Counted from the first letter of the stretch, positions 1-8,791 are shown. The stretch: 19,255 nucleotides of DNA from Bacteroidales bacterium (GCA_028697515.1 JAQVEY010000002.1:1-19255), one strand, 5' to 3'. Notes: generated from the sequence alone by a model not told the origin. Program-made: numbers and translations.

Positions 1-1
1 T

Positions 2-871
2 GATGATTATTACGCAAGCGTTAACGGCTATGTTGGACAATCTAACGTTCTTAATGTTTTCGATAATGACTTATTAAACGGAAATCCAGTTAATCCAGTG
101 GAAGTAATACTTACCGAGACAGTTCCTGAGCCCAATGGATATCTGATACTAAATCCTAACGGAAGTGTTGATGTTATTGCTGGAATTCCAGCAGGAACCT
201 ACAGCCTTACCTATATGATATGCGAGGTTCTAAATCCAACAAATTGTGATGATGCAATCGTTACAGTTCGTGTTGAGCCTCCACAAATCATTGCGGTTGA
301 AGATAATGCTACTGGTGTAAATGGATTTGCTGGTGAAACAGACGTTCTTAATGTGTTTGACAATGACTTGTTAAATGGTGCTCCAGTTGATCCTTTTGAG
401 GTCACTCTCGAAGAAACAGTTCCAGAACCTAATGGCTATCTTGTATTAAATCCTGATGGTTCGGTTGACGTTCTTCCTGGAACGCCTGCTGGAACATACT
501 CTTTAATTTATGAAATATGTGAAATTTTAAATCCTACTAACTGTTCTGATGCTCCAGTATTTATTACTGTTCTGGCAGCTGTTATAGCAGCAAATGATGA
601 TGATTTTAGCGCTGGCGCTGTTGATTGCGAGACTGGCGGTGTTGCAGGCAATGTCCTTTTAAACGACTTTCTTGATGGAGTTGCAGTAAATTCAGGCGAC
701 GTAATTATTACACTAGTTGACGATGGTGGAATTACAGGTGCTTCGATTGACGCAGCAGGTAACCTTACCGTTCCGGCTGGAGTTGCAGTGGGAAGTTATT
801 TGCTTGAGTATAGCATTTGCGAAACAATAAACCCAACAAACTGTGATTACGCATTTATTACTGTGGTGATT
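2..871 (+). repeat. Three tandem Ig/cadherin-like protein repeats (99-codon period)
   Basis: Copy 1 (2-298) and copy 2 (299-595) align without gaps over 99 codons. They share NVFDNDLLNG, ETVPEPNGYL, NPNGSVDV/NPDGSVDV, PAGTYSL and a conserved LNPTNC near the end. The third copy (about 596-871) is diverged but keeps a LLNDFLDG motif and INPTNC. Further copies probably lie upstream of the window. Confidence 0.85.
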
Positions 872-3800
872 GAAGATACAGAATTGCCAGTTATCAATTG
901 TCCTGCTGATGTAAATGTTAATAGTGATCCAAGTTCGTGTGAAGCTACAAACGTTGTTATCGGAACTCCAACTGTTAATGATAATTGTGGAGTGAACACT
1001 GTAACTGGTGTTAGAGATGATATGTTGGCTTTAACAGATCCTTATCCTCTTGGAACTACAACTATAACTTGGACTGTTACAGATTTTGGCGGCAATTCAG
1101 CAACTTGTGACCAACTTGTTGTCGTAACTGATATCGAACTTCCAACAATAGTATGTCCTGCTCCAGTAGCAGTAAACACTGATGCTGATGAATGTACTGC
1201 AAGCGGTGTAGTTCTTGGCACACCAACAGTTGACGATAATTGCTCAATTCTTTCTGTAACAAATGATGCTCCTGCAGTATTCCCAATCGGAACAACAACC
1301 GTAACTTGGACTGTAACCGATGGTAGCGGAAACATTGCAACTTGTGAACAAATCGTAACAGTAACAGATATTGAACTACCAACAATAGTATGTCCTTCTC
1401 CAGTAGCAGTAAACACTGATGCTGATGAATGTACTGCAAGTGGTGTAGTTCTCGGCACACCAACAGTTGACGATAATTGTTCAATTCTTTCTGTAACCAA
1501 CGATGCTCCAGCAGTATTCCCAATCGGAACAACAACCGTAACTTGGACTGTAACCGATGGTAGCGGAAACATTGCAACTTGTGAGCAAATCGTAACAGTA
1601 ACAGATATTGAACTACCAACAATAGTATGTCCTGCTCCAGTAGCAGTAAACACAGATGCTGATGAATGTACTGCAAGCGGTGTTGTTCTTGGAACTCCAA
1701 CAGTTGACGATAATTGCTCAATTCTTTCTGTAACAAATGATGCTCCTGCAGTATTCCCAATCGGAACAACAACCGTAACTTGGACTGTAACCGATGGCAG
1801 CGGAAACATTGCAACTTGCGAACAAATCGTAACCGTAACTGATATTGAACTTCCAACAATAGTTTGTCCTGCTCCAGTAGCAGTTAACACTGATGCTGAT
1901 GAATGTACTGCAAGTGGTGTAGTTCTTGGCACACCAACAGTCGACGATAATTGTTCAATTCTTTCTGTAACAAATGATGCTCCTGCAGTATTCCCAATCG
2001 GAACAACAACCGTAACTTGGACTGTAACCGATGGTAGCGGAAACATTGCAACTTGTGAACAAATCGTAACTGTAACCGACATCGAACTTCCAACAATAGT
2101 TTGTCCTGAGGATATTGTTTCTTGTTCAAATGTAATTGAACTTGTTGAGCCACTGGTTTCAGACAATTGCGGGATTGACCAAATTTCTAATAATGCTCCT
2201 GTTATATTCCCAGCTGGAACAACAGCTGTAAACTGGATTGTAACTGATGTTAATGGAAATATCTCATCTTGCGAGCAACTTGTTCACGTTTCCTTAATGA
2301 ATGTAGATGTAGAGGCTTCATCTCAAGTAAGCTGTACTGATGCAAGCGATGCTGTAATAAGTGTTACCGTTGAGGGAGCATTTGGAGAAGTAACTTATTC
2401 TCTAAATGGAGGAACTCCACAAGCGTCAAACATTTTTGAAGGCTTATCTGCTGGAGAATACACAGTTCTTGTTGAAGACGAGAATGGATGTTCTGTTTTA
2501 ACAGAGGAAATTACTATTACTAATCCAACTCAAATTGAAGCTGAAATTATCGTATCTTCTCAAGTCTCTTGTTTCGATGGCAATGATGCTTCTATAGAGG
2601 TTTTGGCCACTGGTGGAACAGGTCAGTTTACATATTCTATAAATGGTGGAGCTCCTCAAACATCAAATATATTTGAAAACCTTGCTGCCGGAACTCATAC
2701 AGTTGTGGTTGAGGACGAGAACTTATGTTCAACAACTTTAACTGATATAGTAATTGAAAATCCAGAAGCGTTACAAGTATCCTATACTGTACAAGACGAA
2801 ATATCTTGCTTTGGTTCAGAAGACGGAACAATTGAGGTTTTCGTTAGCGGTGGAAGTGGAGTTTACACAGTTGTATTAACAAATACAACAAACGGTCAAG
2901 AAAATAGTCTGAACAGTTCATTCATATTCGATAATTTAGTTGCTGGAAGTTATACAATAAGAGTTACTGACTCTAATGGATGTTCAGAACTAATAAATGC
3001 AACTTTACAAACTCCAGAAGCGTTAGAATTAAGCTATTCACCATTCTGTGAAGCAGGAATTGTTGGAATAGAACTAAATGCAAACGGAGGTCTAGGAACG
3101 CCAATGTTCTCAATTGACGGTGGACAAAGTTGGACAGAATCCAGTAGTTTTACCAATTTGGTAAATGGCACAACTCTCTCTCTTATCGCAACAGATGCAA
3201 ATGGATGTTTGACAGGAATAGTCAATGTGCCAGTAGAAAGCTTAAACACTCTCAACGCTAGTGCAGAAGTTGTTTCAGAGAATGCATGTTATGGTGTTGC
3301 CGATGCTGCTATACAAATAAATATTGTTGGTGGTGTGGCTCCTTATACATTTACAGTAAACGGAACCGATGTGCATTACTCTGACTTAATTGCCAGCTTA
3401 AATGCAGGTGATTATGTTATTCAAATTCGTGACGCTAACGAGTGTCCGGCTGTAACAGAAATTTCAATCGAAAGCAGCGAAGAAATAGAAATTGATTTAG
3501 TTTCAAAGACTAATGCAGATTGTAATGGAAACAGCGATGGAACTGCTGAGATTGATGTTTCTGGTGGATTTGGAGAATTTGATTACAATTGGACAAATGG
3601 TTCTACAGGTAGAATTGTTGCGGACCTAAATGCTGGGACTCACACTGTTACTGTTACCGATCTAAGAGGCTGTGAAGTTACATACGATGTAATTATAGAA
3701 TCAGATGTAATTGGTGTTGAATTGGTAATGAATACTGTCTTTACACCAAACAACGATGGTATTAACGACCACTTTGTAATTTCTAATCTGGAAATGTATC

Positions 3801-3976
3801 CAGAAAACGAACTAGTTGTTATTAACCGATGGGGTAACGAAGTTTATAGTAAAAAATCTTACGACAACTCATGGGATGGTAGCAATCTAACCGAAGGGAC
3901 ATATTTTTATGTGCTGAAAGTTAAAATGTGTGATGAATATAAAACCTTAAATGGATATATAACAATTCTTGAGTAA
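2..3976 (+). CDS. Giant T9SS-exported repeat adhesin with HYR, SprB-type repeats and CHU_C sorting domain (5' end outside window)
   Basis: The frame is open from base 2 with no stop upstream. Its first visible residues already match a repeat that recurs at 299, so the gene starts before the window; the GTG at 98 is internal. 1324 residues are visible. Domains in order: three Ig/cadherin-like repeats with a DNDLLNG-type motif (residues 1-290), six HYR domains (about 291-765; motif PxIxCP...DNC...G.TTVTWTVTD.SGN...C), about six SprB-type repeats (about 766-1240; motifs such as SCFDGNDA, GTHTVTVTD..GC), and a CHU_C gliding-motility C-terminal domain (about 1243-1324; VFTPNNDGIND, NRWGNEVY, W.G...EGTYFYVL). 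CHU_C is the type B T9SS signal, so the product is inferred to be cell-surface or secreted and to act in adhesion or gliding. HYR and SprB repeats support adhesion, but the ligand is unknown. PorP/SprF and PorE-like genes follow directly, the usual context for such cargo. Confidence 0.93.
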   Translation, partial: DDYYASVNGYVGQSNVLNVFDNDLLNGNPVNPVEVILTETVPEPNGYLILNPNGSVDVIAGIPAGTYSLTYMICEVLNPTNCDDAIVTVRVEPPQIIAVEDNATGVNGFAGETDVLNVFDNDLLNGAPVDPFEVTLEETVPEPNGYLVLNPDGSVDVLPGTPAGTYSLIYEICEILNPTNCSDAPVFITVLAAVIAANDDDFSAGAVDCETGGVAGNVLLNDFLDGVAVNSGDVIITLVDDGGITGASIDAAGNLTVPAGVAVGSYLLEYSICETINPTNCDYAFITVVIEDTELPVINCPADVNVNSDPSSCEATNVVIGTPTVNDNCGVNTVTGVRDDMLALTDPYPLGTTTITWTVTDFGGNSATCDQLVVVTDIELPTIVCPAPVAVNTDADECTASGVVLGTPTVDDNCSILSVTNDAPAVFPIGTTTVTWTVTDGSGNIATCEQIVTVTDIELPTIVCPSPVAVNTDADECTASGVVLGTPTVDDNCSILSVTNDAPAVFPIGTTTVTWTVTDGSGNIATCEQIVTVTDIELPTIVCPAPVAVNTDADECTASGVVLGTPTVDDNCSILSVTNDAPAVFPIGTTTVTWTVTDGSGNIATCEQIVTVTDIELPTIVCPAPVAVNTDADECTASGVVLGTPTVDDNCSILSVTNDAPAVFPIGTTTVTWTVTDGSGNIATCEQIVTVTDIELPTIVCPEDIVSCSNVIELVEPLVSDNCGIDQISNNAPVIFPAGTTAVNWIVTDVNGNISSCEQLVHVSLMNVDVEASSQVSCTDASDAVISVTVEGAFGEVTYSLNGGTPQASNIFEGLSAGEYTVLVEDENGCSVLTEEITITNPTQIEAEIIVSSQVSCFDGNDASIEVLATGGTGQFTYSINGGAPQTSNIFENLAAGTHTVVVEDENLCSTTLTDIVIENPEALQVSYTVQDEISCFGSEDGTIEVFVSGGSGVYTVVLTNTTNGQENSLNSSFIFDNLVAGSYTIRVTDSNGCSELINATLQTPEALELSYSPFCEAGIVGIELNANGGLGTPMFSIDGGQSWTESSSFTNLVNGTTLSLIATDANGCLTGIVNVPVESLNTLNASAEVVSENACYGVADAAIQINIVGGVAPYTFTVNGTDVHYSDLIASLNAGDYVIQIRDANECPAVTEISIESSEEIEIDLVSKTNADCNGNSDGTAEIDVSGGFGEFDYNWTNGSTGRIVADLNAGTHTVTVTDLRGCEVTYDVIIESDVIGVELVMNTVFTPNNDGINDHFVISNLEMYPENELVVINRWGNEVYSKKSYDNSWDGSNLTEGTYFYVLKVKMCDEYKTLNGYITILE
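1130..2077 (+). repeat. Four near-identical 237-bp HYR-domain repeats
   Basis: The units start at 1130, 1367, 1604 and 1841, each exactly 237 bp (79 codons). At protein level they are identical except for one Ala-to-Ser change after the first CP motif in the second unit. Each holds four cysteines. At DNA level they differ at scattered synonymous sites; for example the unit at 1604 uses GTT..GGA-ACT where others use GTA..GGC-ACA. Diverged HYR domains flank the array (872-1129 and from 2078). Confidence 0.95.
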
Positions 3977-4025
3977 ATCTGTTAAATTAGAAACAGTCAA
4001 AATAAAATAAATGAATATAAATATG

Positions 4026-4125
4026 CAAATAGAACACAAAATTTGGTCAGGGTCTGATAGCTTTACAAGAAACTGTAAATGCGTGGATCTAATATTTTGC
4101 GGACTAAATAATTGTGTTCTATTTG
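4026..4125. repeat. 100-nt inverted-repeat/long-hairpin element between adhesin and porP
   Basis: A perfect 14-bp inverted repeat pairs 4026-4039 with 4112-4125. After a small internal loop the pairing continues for 8 bp (4041-4048 with 4102-4109, one G.U). An apical 6-bp hairpin (4062-4067 with 4074-4079, loop AGAAAC) lies inside, extended by two G/C pairs across a bulged T at 4080. The distal arm ends 16 nt before the porP start codon. No T-tract follows, so it is not a standard intrinsic terminator. It could be a structured 5' leader of porP, a small RNA, or a REP/MITE-like element. I do not recognise the family. Confidence 0.7.
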
Positions 4126-4141
4126 AAAAACAATAATAATT

Positions 4142-5095
4142 ATGAAAAAGACATATACTATATTAATCGCTTTACTGTTTGGTACAAGTTTGTTCGCGCA
4201 GCAAAACTTTATAACAAATCAGTATATTTTTAATCCTATGACTATTAATCCCGCTTACGCTGGGACAAAGCAATGGACAAGTATTAACATGCTGTATTCT
4301 GCCCCCTGGTCAGGTTTGGAAGGGGCTCCAAACACACAATCGTTTAGTATTGAGGGTTCTCCAATATCAACAATGGGATTGGGCTTACAGTTAATTAATG
4401 ATAGGATAGGTGCGGAATCAAGACAGTCTTTATGGGCTAATTACTCATATATCTTAAAATTAAATAAGAAATTGAATCTTTCTATGGGCTTAGCTGCAGG
4501 AGTATCTTATTTTAGCTTAGATGGTCGTAAACTTATTTCCGAATCGATTGATGATCCTTCTGTACCACTAAATCGAGTTAATTCGATTCGCTTTGACCCA
4601 AAAATGGGTATTTTCCTTTATTCTGAAAGATTCTATACAGGACTCTCAGTTACTGATATGCTAGGAAATTTGATTGAATCTCCGGATGGATTTGTTTCAA
4701 AACAAGAAAGACATTATTATTTAACTGCCGGGTATGTGTTTGATTTAGGCGAAGATGTAAAGGCGAAACCTAGTATTTTAATTAGAGAAGATTTTAAAGC
4801 ACCAACTAATATTGATGTGACGACACATTTCTTAATTAAAAAAACATTTTGGATTGGTGCGACATATCGTTTTGGGGCTAACTTTTTTACTAGTCAAAGC
4901 TTAGATAACACTTTACGTAAACGTGATGCATTAATTGTAATGACTCAATTTAATATTAATCCATCATGGGTAATAGGGTATTCATATACTCACTCTCTTA
5001 CTGCTTTAAGCAGTTTTGCTGGGCATGAAATAATGCTTGATTATACTTTGCCTAGAAAAGTTGAAACAAGGATGAAAACGCCTAGATATTTCTAA
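4142..5095 (+). CDS. PorP/SprF family type IX secretion system membrane protein
   Basis: A 317-residue outer-membrane beta-barrel protein. A signal peptide (MKKTYTILIALLFGTSLFAQ, cleaved near residue 20) is followed by the family hallmark NQYIFNPMTINPAYAG (residues 26-41) and a conserved W-S-G-L-E-G-A-P segment near residue 60. The rest alternates amphipathic strands rich in aromatic residues and glycines (LSMGLAAGVSYF, FYTGLSVTDMLGN, WIGATYRFGANFF). Family knowledge: PorP/SprF proteins are outer-membrane partners of the T9SS, and paralogues encoded beside type B (CHU_C) cargo assist export or attachment of that cargo. That fits the adhesin directly upstream and the PorE-like gene 44 bp downstream. 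The length is typical. The start ATG is preceded by an A-rich stretch and by the inverted-repeat element. Confidence 0.93.
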   Translation: MKKTYTILIALLFGTSLFAQQNFITNQYIFNPMTINPAYAGTKQWTSINMLYSAPWSGLEGAPNTQSFSIEGSPISTMGLGLQLINDRIGAESRQSLWANYSYILKLNKKLNLSMGLAAGVSYFSLDGRKLISESIDDPSVPLNRVNSIRFDPKMGIFLYSERFYTGLSVTDMLGNLIESPDGFVSKQERHYYLTAGYVFDLGEDVKAKPSILIREDFKAPTNIDVTTHFLIKKTFWIGATYRFGANFFTSQSLDNTLRKRDALIVMTQFNINPSWVIGYSYTHSLTALSSFAGHEIMLDYTLPRKVETRMKTPRYF

Positions 5096-5139
5096 GTACA
5101 ATATTGAAATTAAAGAGAAAAACTTAAAAAATTGAAATT

Positions 5140-7158
5140 ATGAAAACAAAATATACCATATTAACTCTAATTCAAATCTTATTATTTGCAGGTTTTACAT
5201 TTGCTCAAACAAGTTTACCAGTTGCTGAACAACAAATGCAAAAGTTTGATTATGTAAAGGCAATAGATATGTATCTTAATCATTTTATAATAAACAAGCC
5301 TAACGATACAGATATCAGAAATATGTCATATTGTTACATTAAGATTAATGACACGAAAAATGCAGAAATCTGGCTGTCAAAAGTAATTCAATCAGGGTCG
5401 GCAACATCAGAAGACATTATTATCTATGCTGATTTGCTAAAATCAGAAGGAAGGTACATTGATGCCATAGTATATTATCAAAAACTTAAAGAAGAAGACC
5501 CGTCTAAATCAAAATTTGCTGATGAAAATATTAAGATTTGTGAAGAGGTTTTGGTTTGGTTAGAATCAGAACCAGATTTTGTTGTAAAAAATGAAGAGAA
5601 ATTGAATTCAGTAAATTCAGATTTTGGGATTGTTAATTTTGGTGAAAGCTTTATTTTTACTTCGGATCGCATTCCCCCAGTTTCTGGATCATCACAGAAT
5701 ATGGTTTATGGATGGACTGGTAATCCGTACTTAAAGCTATATGAAGTTAATATGAACAAATCTGATAGCATCAGAGATATTTCTATTATGTCCGAATTAA
5801 ATAACGATTATCATAATGGACCAGGATACTTTGATGTAAAAACGAATACTTTTTATTTTACACGAACAAAACTTGTTAAACAAAATAGCAAGACTCAGAA
5901 TCCTGACCCAACAGCTTGGTTTAAAGAGAAAACAGATATTTACACAAACAGACTTGAGATATACAAATCTGAGATAGTTGATGGAAAATGGCAAGAAATT
6001 ATCGAATTCGAGCATAATAATGCGGAGGCTTATTCTATTGGACATCCAGTATTGTCACCTGATGGAAATATATTATATTTTGTGTCGGATATGTCTGGAG
6101 GATTTGGAGAGACTGATATTTATTACAGTGAAAAGCTTCTCTCAGGAAAATGGAGCAATCCACAAAATATTGGAGGCGAACTAAATACAGCAGGAAAGGA
6201 ACTCTTCCCATCATTTGACGCTGACGGGAAATTATATTTCGCGAGTGATGGGCATATTGGAATGGGTGGTTTGGACATATTTAAATCTACAGGAAGTAAA
6301 ACTAGCTGGACAAGTCCCGAAAATCTTAAATATCCATTAAACTCTCCAAAAGATGATTTTGCAATAATTTTCACAGAACCAGATAATATGGGTTATCTTG
6401 CCTCTAATAGATATGGTGGAATAGGCAGTGATGACATTTATAGTTTTGTTTATTCACCGCCTCCTCCACCGATTCCTACTGAACTTATTTTAGCTGTTAC
6501 CACATTCGAAACACTTGACGATGGAACCATACAGCCTTTGGAAAATGTTGATTTGCATTACCATAAGAATGGAGATGGTTCGAAAGTTTCGCTAATTCCT
6601 ATTTATCCAGGAATGTATCAGGCAGTAATTGATTGTGATAGCGATTATATTGTAAACGGAGAAATTTCAGGTTATTTTACTCAAACCACAACAATAAAGA
6701 CTAAATGCGAGACTATGAACGATACGGTTTTTGTTCAACTGATGTTTGAAAGAATTGTCATTAACAAACCAATAGTAATTGAGAATATTTATTATGATTA
6801 TGATAAATGGGATATTCGTCCAGATGCAGCATTGGAATTAGATAAAATAGTTACTCTGCTTATCGAGAATCCAACAATTATTATTGAGTTAGGATCGCAT
6901 ACCGACTCACGTGGTAGTGATAAATACAATGAAACTTTGTCTCAAAAACGTGCCGAATCTGCAGTTCAATATATTGTGGAGCATGGAATTGTTGCTGATA
7001 GAATTACTGCCAAAGGCTATGGTGAGTACAAACTAGTTAATAAATGCTCAAACGGTGTAAAGTGTAGCGAAGAAGAACATCAGCTAAACCGCCGTACCGA
7101 ATTTAAAGTTACTGGTTTCAGTAAAGAACAGCCTATAATATATAGTACTGTGGAATAA
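5140..7158 (+). CDS. PorE-like OmpA family protein (TPR, beta-propeller, CRD, OmpA)
   Basis: A 672-residue exported envelope protein. Signal peptide 1-22 (ends FTFAQ). TPR-like helices run about 25-125. A PD40/WD40-like beta-propeller spans about 150-437, with blades such as GHPVLSPDGNILYFVSD, ELFPSFDADGKLYFASD and SNRYGGIGSDDIYSF. A proline linker (439-446) leads to a carboxypeptidase-regulatory-like beta domain (about 447-535) and a C-terminal OmpA peptidoglycan-binding domain (about 545-660; YYDYDKWDIRPDA, GSHTDSRGSD.YN..LS..RA, NRRTEF). This order is that of Porphyromonas gingivalis PorE, which binds peptidoglycan and associates with PorP of the T9SS. By inference it anchors the upstream PorP/SprF and adhesin complex to the cell wall. 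The OmpA Asp and Arg positions that contact diaminopimelate look intact. It is the last gene of the + strand module before a terminator. Confidence 0.9.
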   Translation: MKTKYTILTLIQILLFAGFTFAQTSLPVAEQQMQKFDYVKAIDMYLNHFIINKPNDTDIRNMSYCYIKINDTKNAEIWLSKVIQSGSATSEDIIIYADLLKSEGRYIDAIVYYQKLKEEDPSKSKFADENIKICEEVLVWLESEPDFVVKNEEKLNSVNSDFGIVNFGESFIFTSDRIPPVSGSSQNMVYGWTGNPYLKLYEVNMNKSDSIRDISIMSELNNDYHNGPGYFDVKTNTFYFTRTKLVKQNSKTQNPDPTAWFKEKTDIYTNRLEIYKSEIVDGKWQEIIEFEHNNAEAYSIGHPVLSPDGNILYFVSDMSGGFGETDIYYSEKLLSGKWSNPQNIGGELNTAGKELFPSFDADGKLYFASDGHIGMGGLDIFKSTGSKTSWTSPENLKYPLNSPKDDFAIIFTEPDNMGYLASNRYGGIGSDDIYSFVYSPPPPPIPTELILAVTTFETLDDGTIQPLENVDLHYHKNGDGSKVSLIPIYPGMYQAVIDCDSDYIVNGEISGYFTQTTTIKTKCETMNDTVFVQLMFERIVINKPIVIENIYYDYDKWDIRPDAALELDKIVTLLIENPTIIIELGSHTDSRGSDKYNETLSQKRAESAVQYIVEHGIVADRITAKGYGEYKLVNKCSNGVKCSEEEHQLNRRTEFKVTGFSKEQPIIYSTVE

Positions 7159-7188
7159 TTTAAAAGTGCTGTTTTTGTTTTTACGAAA

Positions 7189-7221
7189 AGGATCGGGGAG
7201 TTTTCCGGTCCTATTTTTTTT
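7189..7221 (+). terminator. Rho-independent terminator after the PorE-like gene
   Basis: An 8-bp stem pairs AGGATCGG (7189-7196) with CCGGTCCT (7205-7212), one T.G pair, loop GGAGTTTT. It is followed by A and a run of eight T (7214-7221). It lies 30 bp past the stop of the PorE-like gene and closes the adhesin module. Confidence 0.88.
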
Positions 7222-7270
7222 ATTAGAATCTTCTTTTGGAGAGATTTTTTTAATTATTTTTCCTTTACCT

Positions 7271-7296
7271 GTAACTTTTGCTTAATATTGTTCGTC
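7271..7296 (+). promoter_or_regulatory. Probable ECF-sigma autoregulated promoter (GTAAC-N17-CGTC)
   Basis: GTAAC at 7271-7275 and CGTC at 7293-7296 are separated by 17 nt, the layout of ECF sigma promoters (AAC-containing -35, CGTC-type -10). The site sits directly before the ECF sigma gene. A start about 6-8 nt past CGTC would leave a leader of only a few bases before the ATG at 7309. I did not see the same pair before any other gene in the window. Confidence 0.6.
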
Positions 7297-7308
7297 AGAT
7301 AGGCGATT

Positions 7309-7800
7309 ATGAAAACGAAAGAATACAATATCACAGTAGAAAAACATGCCGACGGGCTGTACAGATTCATTCTCGGAAATATAAGAGATGAATTTAAAGC
7401 TCAGGATATTGTTCAAGATAGCTTTGAAAGATTATGGATAAATCATGACTCTGTTGAATTTGACAAAGCAAAATCTTTTCTTTTCAAAATCGCTTATAAC
7501 AGAATGATTGATATTATTCGCCATGATAAAAGAATTAATAGTCAAAGTGAAATTTTTGAGCGAGTTGACGATATTACCGACTTCCGTCAGGCAGAGCTTA
7601 GAGAAATAATAAATAATGCTTTGACTAAACTGAGCGAGATCCAGCGTTCGGTAGTTTTATTACGTGATTATGAAGGCTATACTTATGAGGAAATTGCTCA
7701 GATAACCGATCTTAGTGAAGCTCAAGTGAAAGTTTATATCTTCAGAGCAAGACAACACATGAAAAATTACTTAGGAAAATTTGAGGAGGTAATAAAATGA
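7309..7800 (+). CDS. ECF-type RNA polymerase sigma factor (sigma-70 family)
   Basis: A 163-residue protein with the two-domain layout of extracytoplasmic-function sigma factors. Sigma region 2 covers about residues 10-75 (AQDIVQDSFERLW; KSFLFKIAYNRMIDIIRHDKR, -10 recognition helix). Region 4 covers about 100-155 (LSEIQRSVVLLRDYEGYTYEEIAQI, then the recognition helix LSEAQVKVYIFRARQHMKNY). There is no region 1 or 3. The stop overlaps the anti-sigma gene as ATGA, so translation is coupled. A GTAAC-N17-CGTC promoter directly upstream suggests autoregulation. Targets probably include its own operon with the barrel protein. The inducing signal is unknown. Confidence 0.95.
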   Translation: MKTKEYNITVEKHADGLYRFILGNIRDEFKAQDIVQDSFERLWINHDSVEFDKAKSFLFKIAYNRMIDIIRHDKRINSQSEIFERVDDITDFRQAELREIINNALTKLSEIQRSVVLLRDYEGYTYEEIAQITDLSEAQVKVYIFRARQHMKNYLGKFEEVIK

Positions 7801-8741
7801 ATGAAAAAATCAATATAAAGAATTATGAAGCATGGTGGGTTGACTACCTCGACGGGAAATTAAGCGTTTCTGATGAGGAGAGATTATTCGCGTTTCTTGA
7901 ATTGAATCCTAAAATTTCTCAAAATCTTATTGATGCGAATGATTTTACAATACCTAGTATAGAAGTGAAGTTTTCACAAAAAGAATCACTTAAATCAGAG
8001 AATCAATTAGAATATCTACTTATTGCAAAAGTAGAAAATGTAATTAGTGAAGAAGACGATTTGTTTATTACAGAAAAGATTAAAAACGAATCAGAAATTG
8101 CTGAGAATTATAAATTGTATCAAAATGCGTTTGCAAAACCAGACAATAATATCGTATTTGAAGGAAAGAAATATCTAAAGAAAAAAGAAGTTATTCCTTT
8201 ATATAAGTATTCAGCTATAGCTGCAGTATTTGCATTTGTGTTTGTTGTAGGGTATCTTCTTACTAGCAACGTTCCGGAATATGACCAAGGACAACCCGCT
8301 CAGATATCATTTTTTAAAATACCAAATATTGTTTTTGATAGCATAAATCAAAAAGATGAATTCTATAATAATCAGATAGATAATTCAGAAAAGACGATTT
8401 ATGCTTCGACAGAGAAAAATGAAGAACCGGAAATGAACTCTGAATTTAATAATATGATAGAGGTCCCTAAAAGACTTCCTTTATCAAAAATAGAGAATGT
8501 TGGTAATTATTATTCAAACAACGAAAAACAATTATTGGCATATCAGGCTAATCAACCACAACAAGAAGATGTTGCTTTTGAATATGAATTACAATATGTG
8601 AAATCCCCAAACGAAAAAGACAACAAGTTTAAATCAACATTAAGTAAAGTGTATGATTTCGGAAAAGAAATAGATATCGCAGGCTCATTTGATAGGTTAA
8701 AAATGGCAAAAGAGGACTTGTTTATAACAATGAATGAATAG
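7797..8741 (+). CDS. Single-pass transmembrane anti-sigma factor
   Basis: A 314-residue protein overlapping the sigma gene by 4 bp (ATGA). The cytoplasmic N-terminus has the opening common in Bacteroidota anti-sigma proteins, NYEAWWVDYLDGKLSVSDEERLFAFLELNP (given here as residues 9-38), and a second related helical segment at about 71-105. One hydrophobic segment lies at residues 139-157 (IAAVFAFVFVVGYLL), preceded by lysines (KKYLKKKE), which predicts a cytoplasmic N-terminus. The roughly 155-residue periplasmic tail is rich in Asn, Gln and Glu with no recognisable domain. No ZAS zinc motif (HxxxCxxC) is visible. By inference it binds the cognate sigma factor through its N-terminus and senses the envelope through its tail. 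Confidence 0.85.
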   Translation: MNEKINIKNYEAWWVDYLDGKLSVSDEERLFAFLELNPKISQNLIDANDFTIPSIEVKFSQKESLKSENQLEYLLIAKVENVISEEDDLFITEKIKNESEIAENYKLYQNAFAKPDNNIVFEGKKYLKKKEVIPLYKYSAIAAVFAFVFVVGYLLTSNVPEYDQGQPAQISFFKIPNIVFDSINQKDEFYNNQIDNSEKTIYASTEKNEEPEMNSEFNNMIEVPKRLPLSKIENVGNYYSNNEKQLLAYQANQPQQEDVAFEYELQYVKSPNEKDNKFKSTLSKVYDFGKEIDIAGSFDRLKMAKEDLFITMNE

Positions 8742-8791
8742 TAAAATAATAAATAACAAATAATAAAAATAATAATTTAAAAATAACAATT

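Noticed and set aside
1130..2077. Regularly spaced direct repeats as a possible CRISPR array
   Set aside because: The units are 237 bp, contiguous and in frame in a protein-coding gene; there are no spacers.
1042..2166. Long minus-strand open frame (374 codons) and shorter ones antisense to the HYR repeats
   Set aside because: They repeat with the same 237-bp period and give low-complexity peptides, so they are by-products of the repeated sense gene, which has clear domain matches.
4011..4136. A 41-codon plus-strand ORF (MNINMQIEHKIW...) spanning the inverted-repeat element
   Set aside because: It coincides with the palindromic arms, has no recognisable motif, and is better explained by chance in a structured spacer. 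Conservation would be needed to revive it.
7232..7280. TTTTG and AACTTTTG as a housekeeping -33/-7 promoter for the ECF sigma gene
   Set aside because: The boxes are about 34 nt apart, too far, and the -7 has a mismatch. The GTAAC-N17-CGTC pair fits better.
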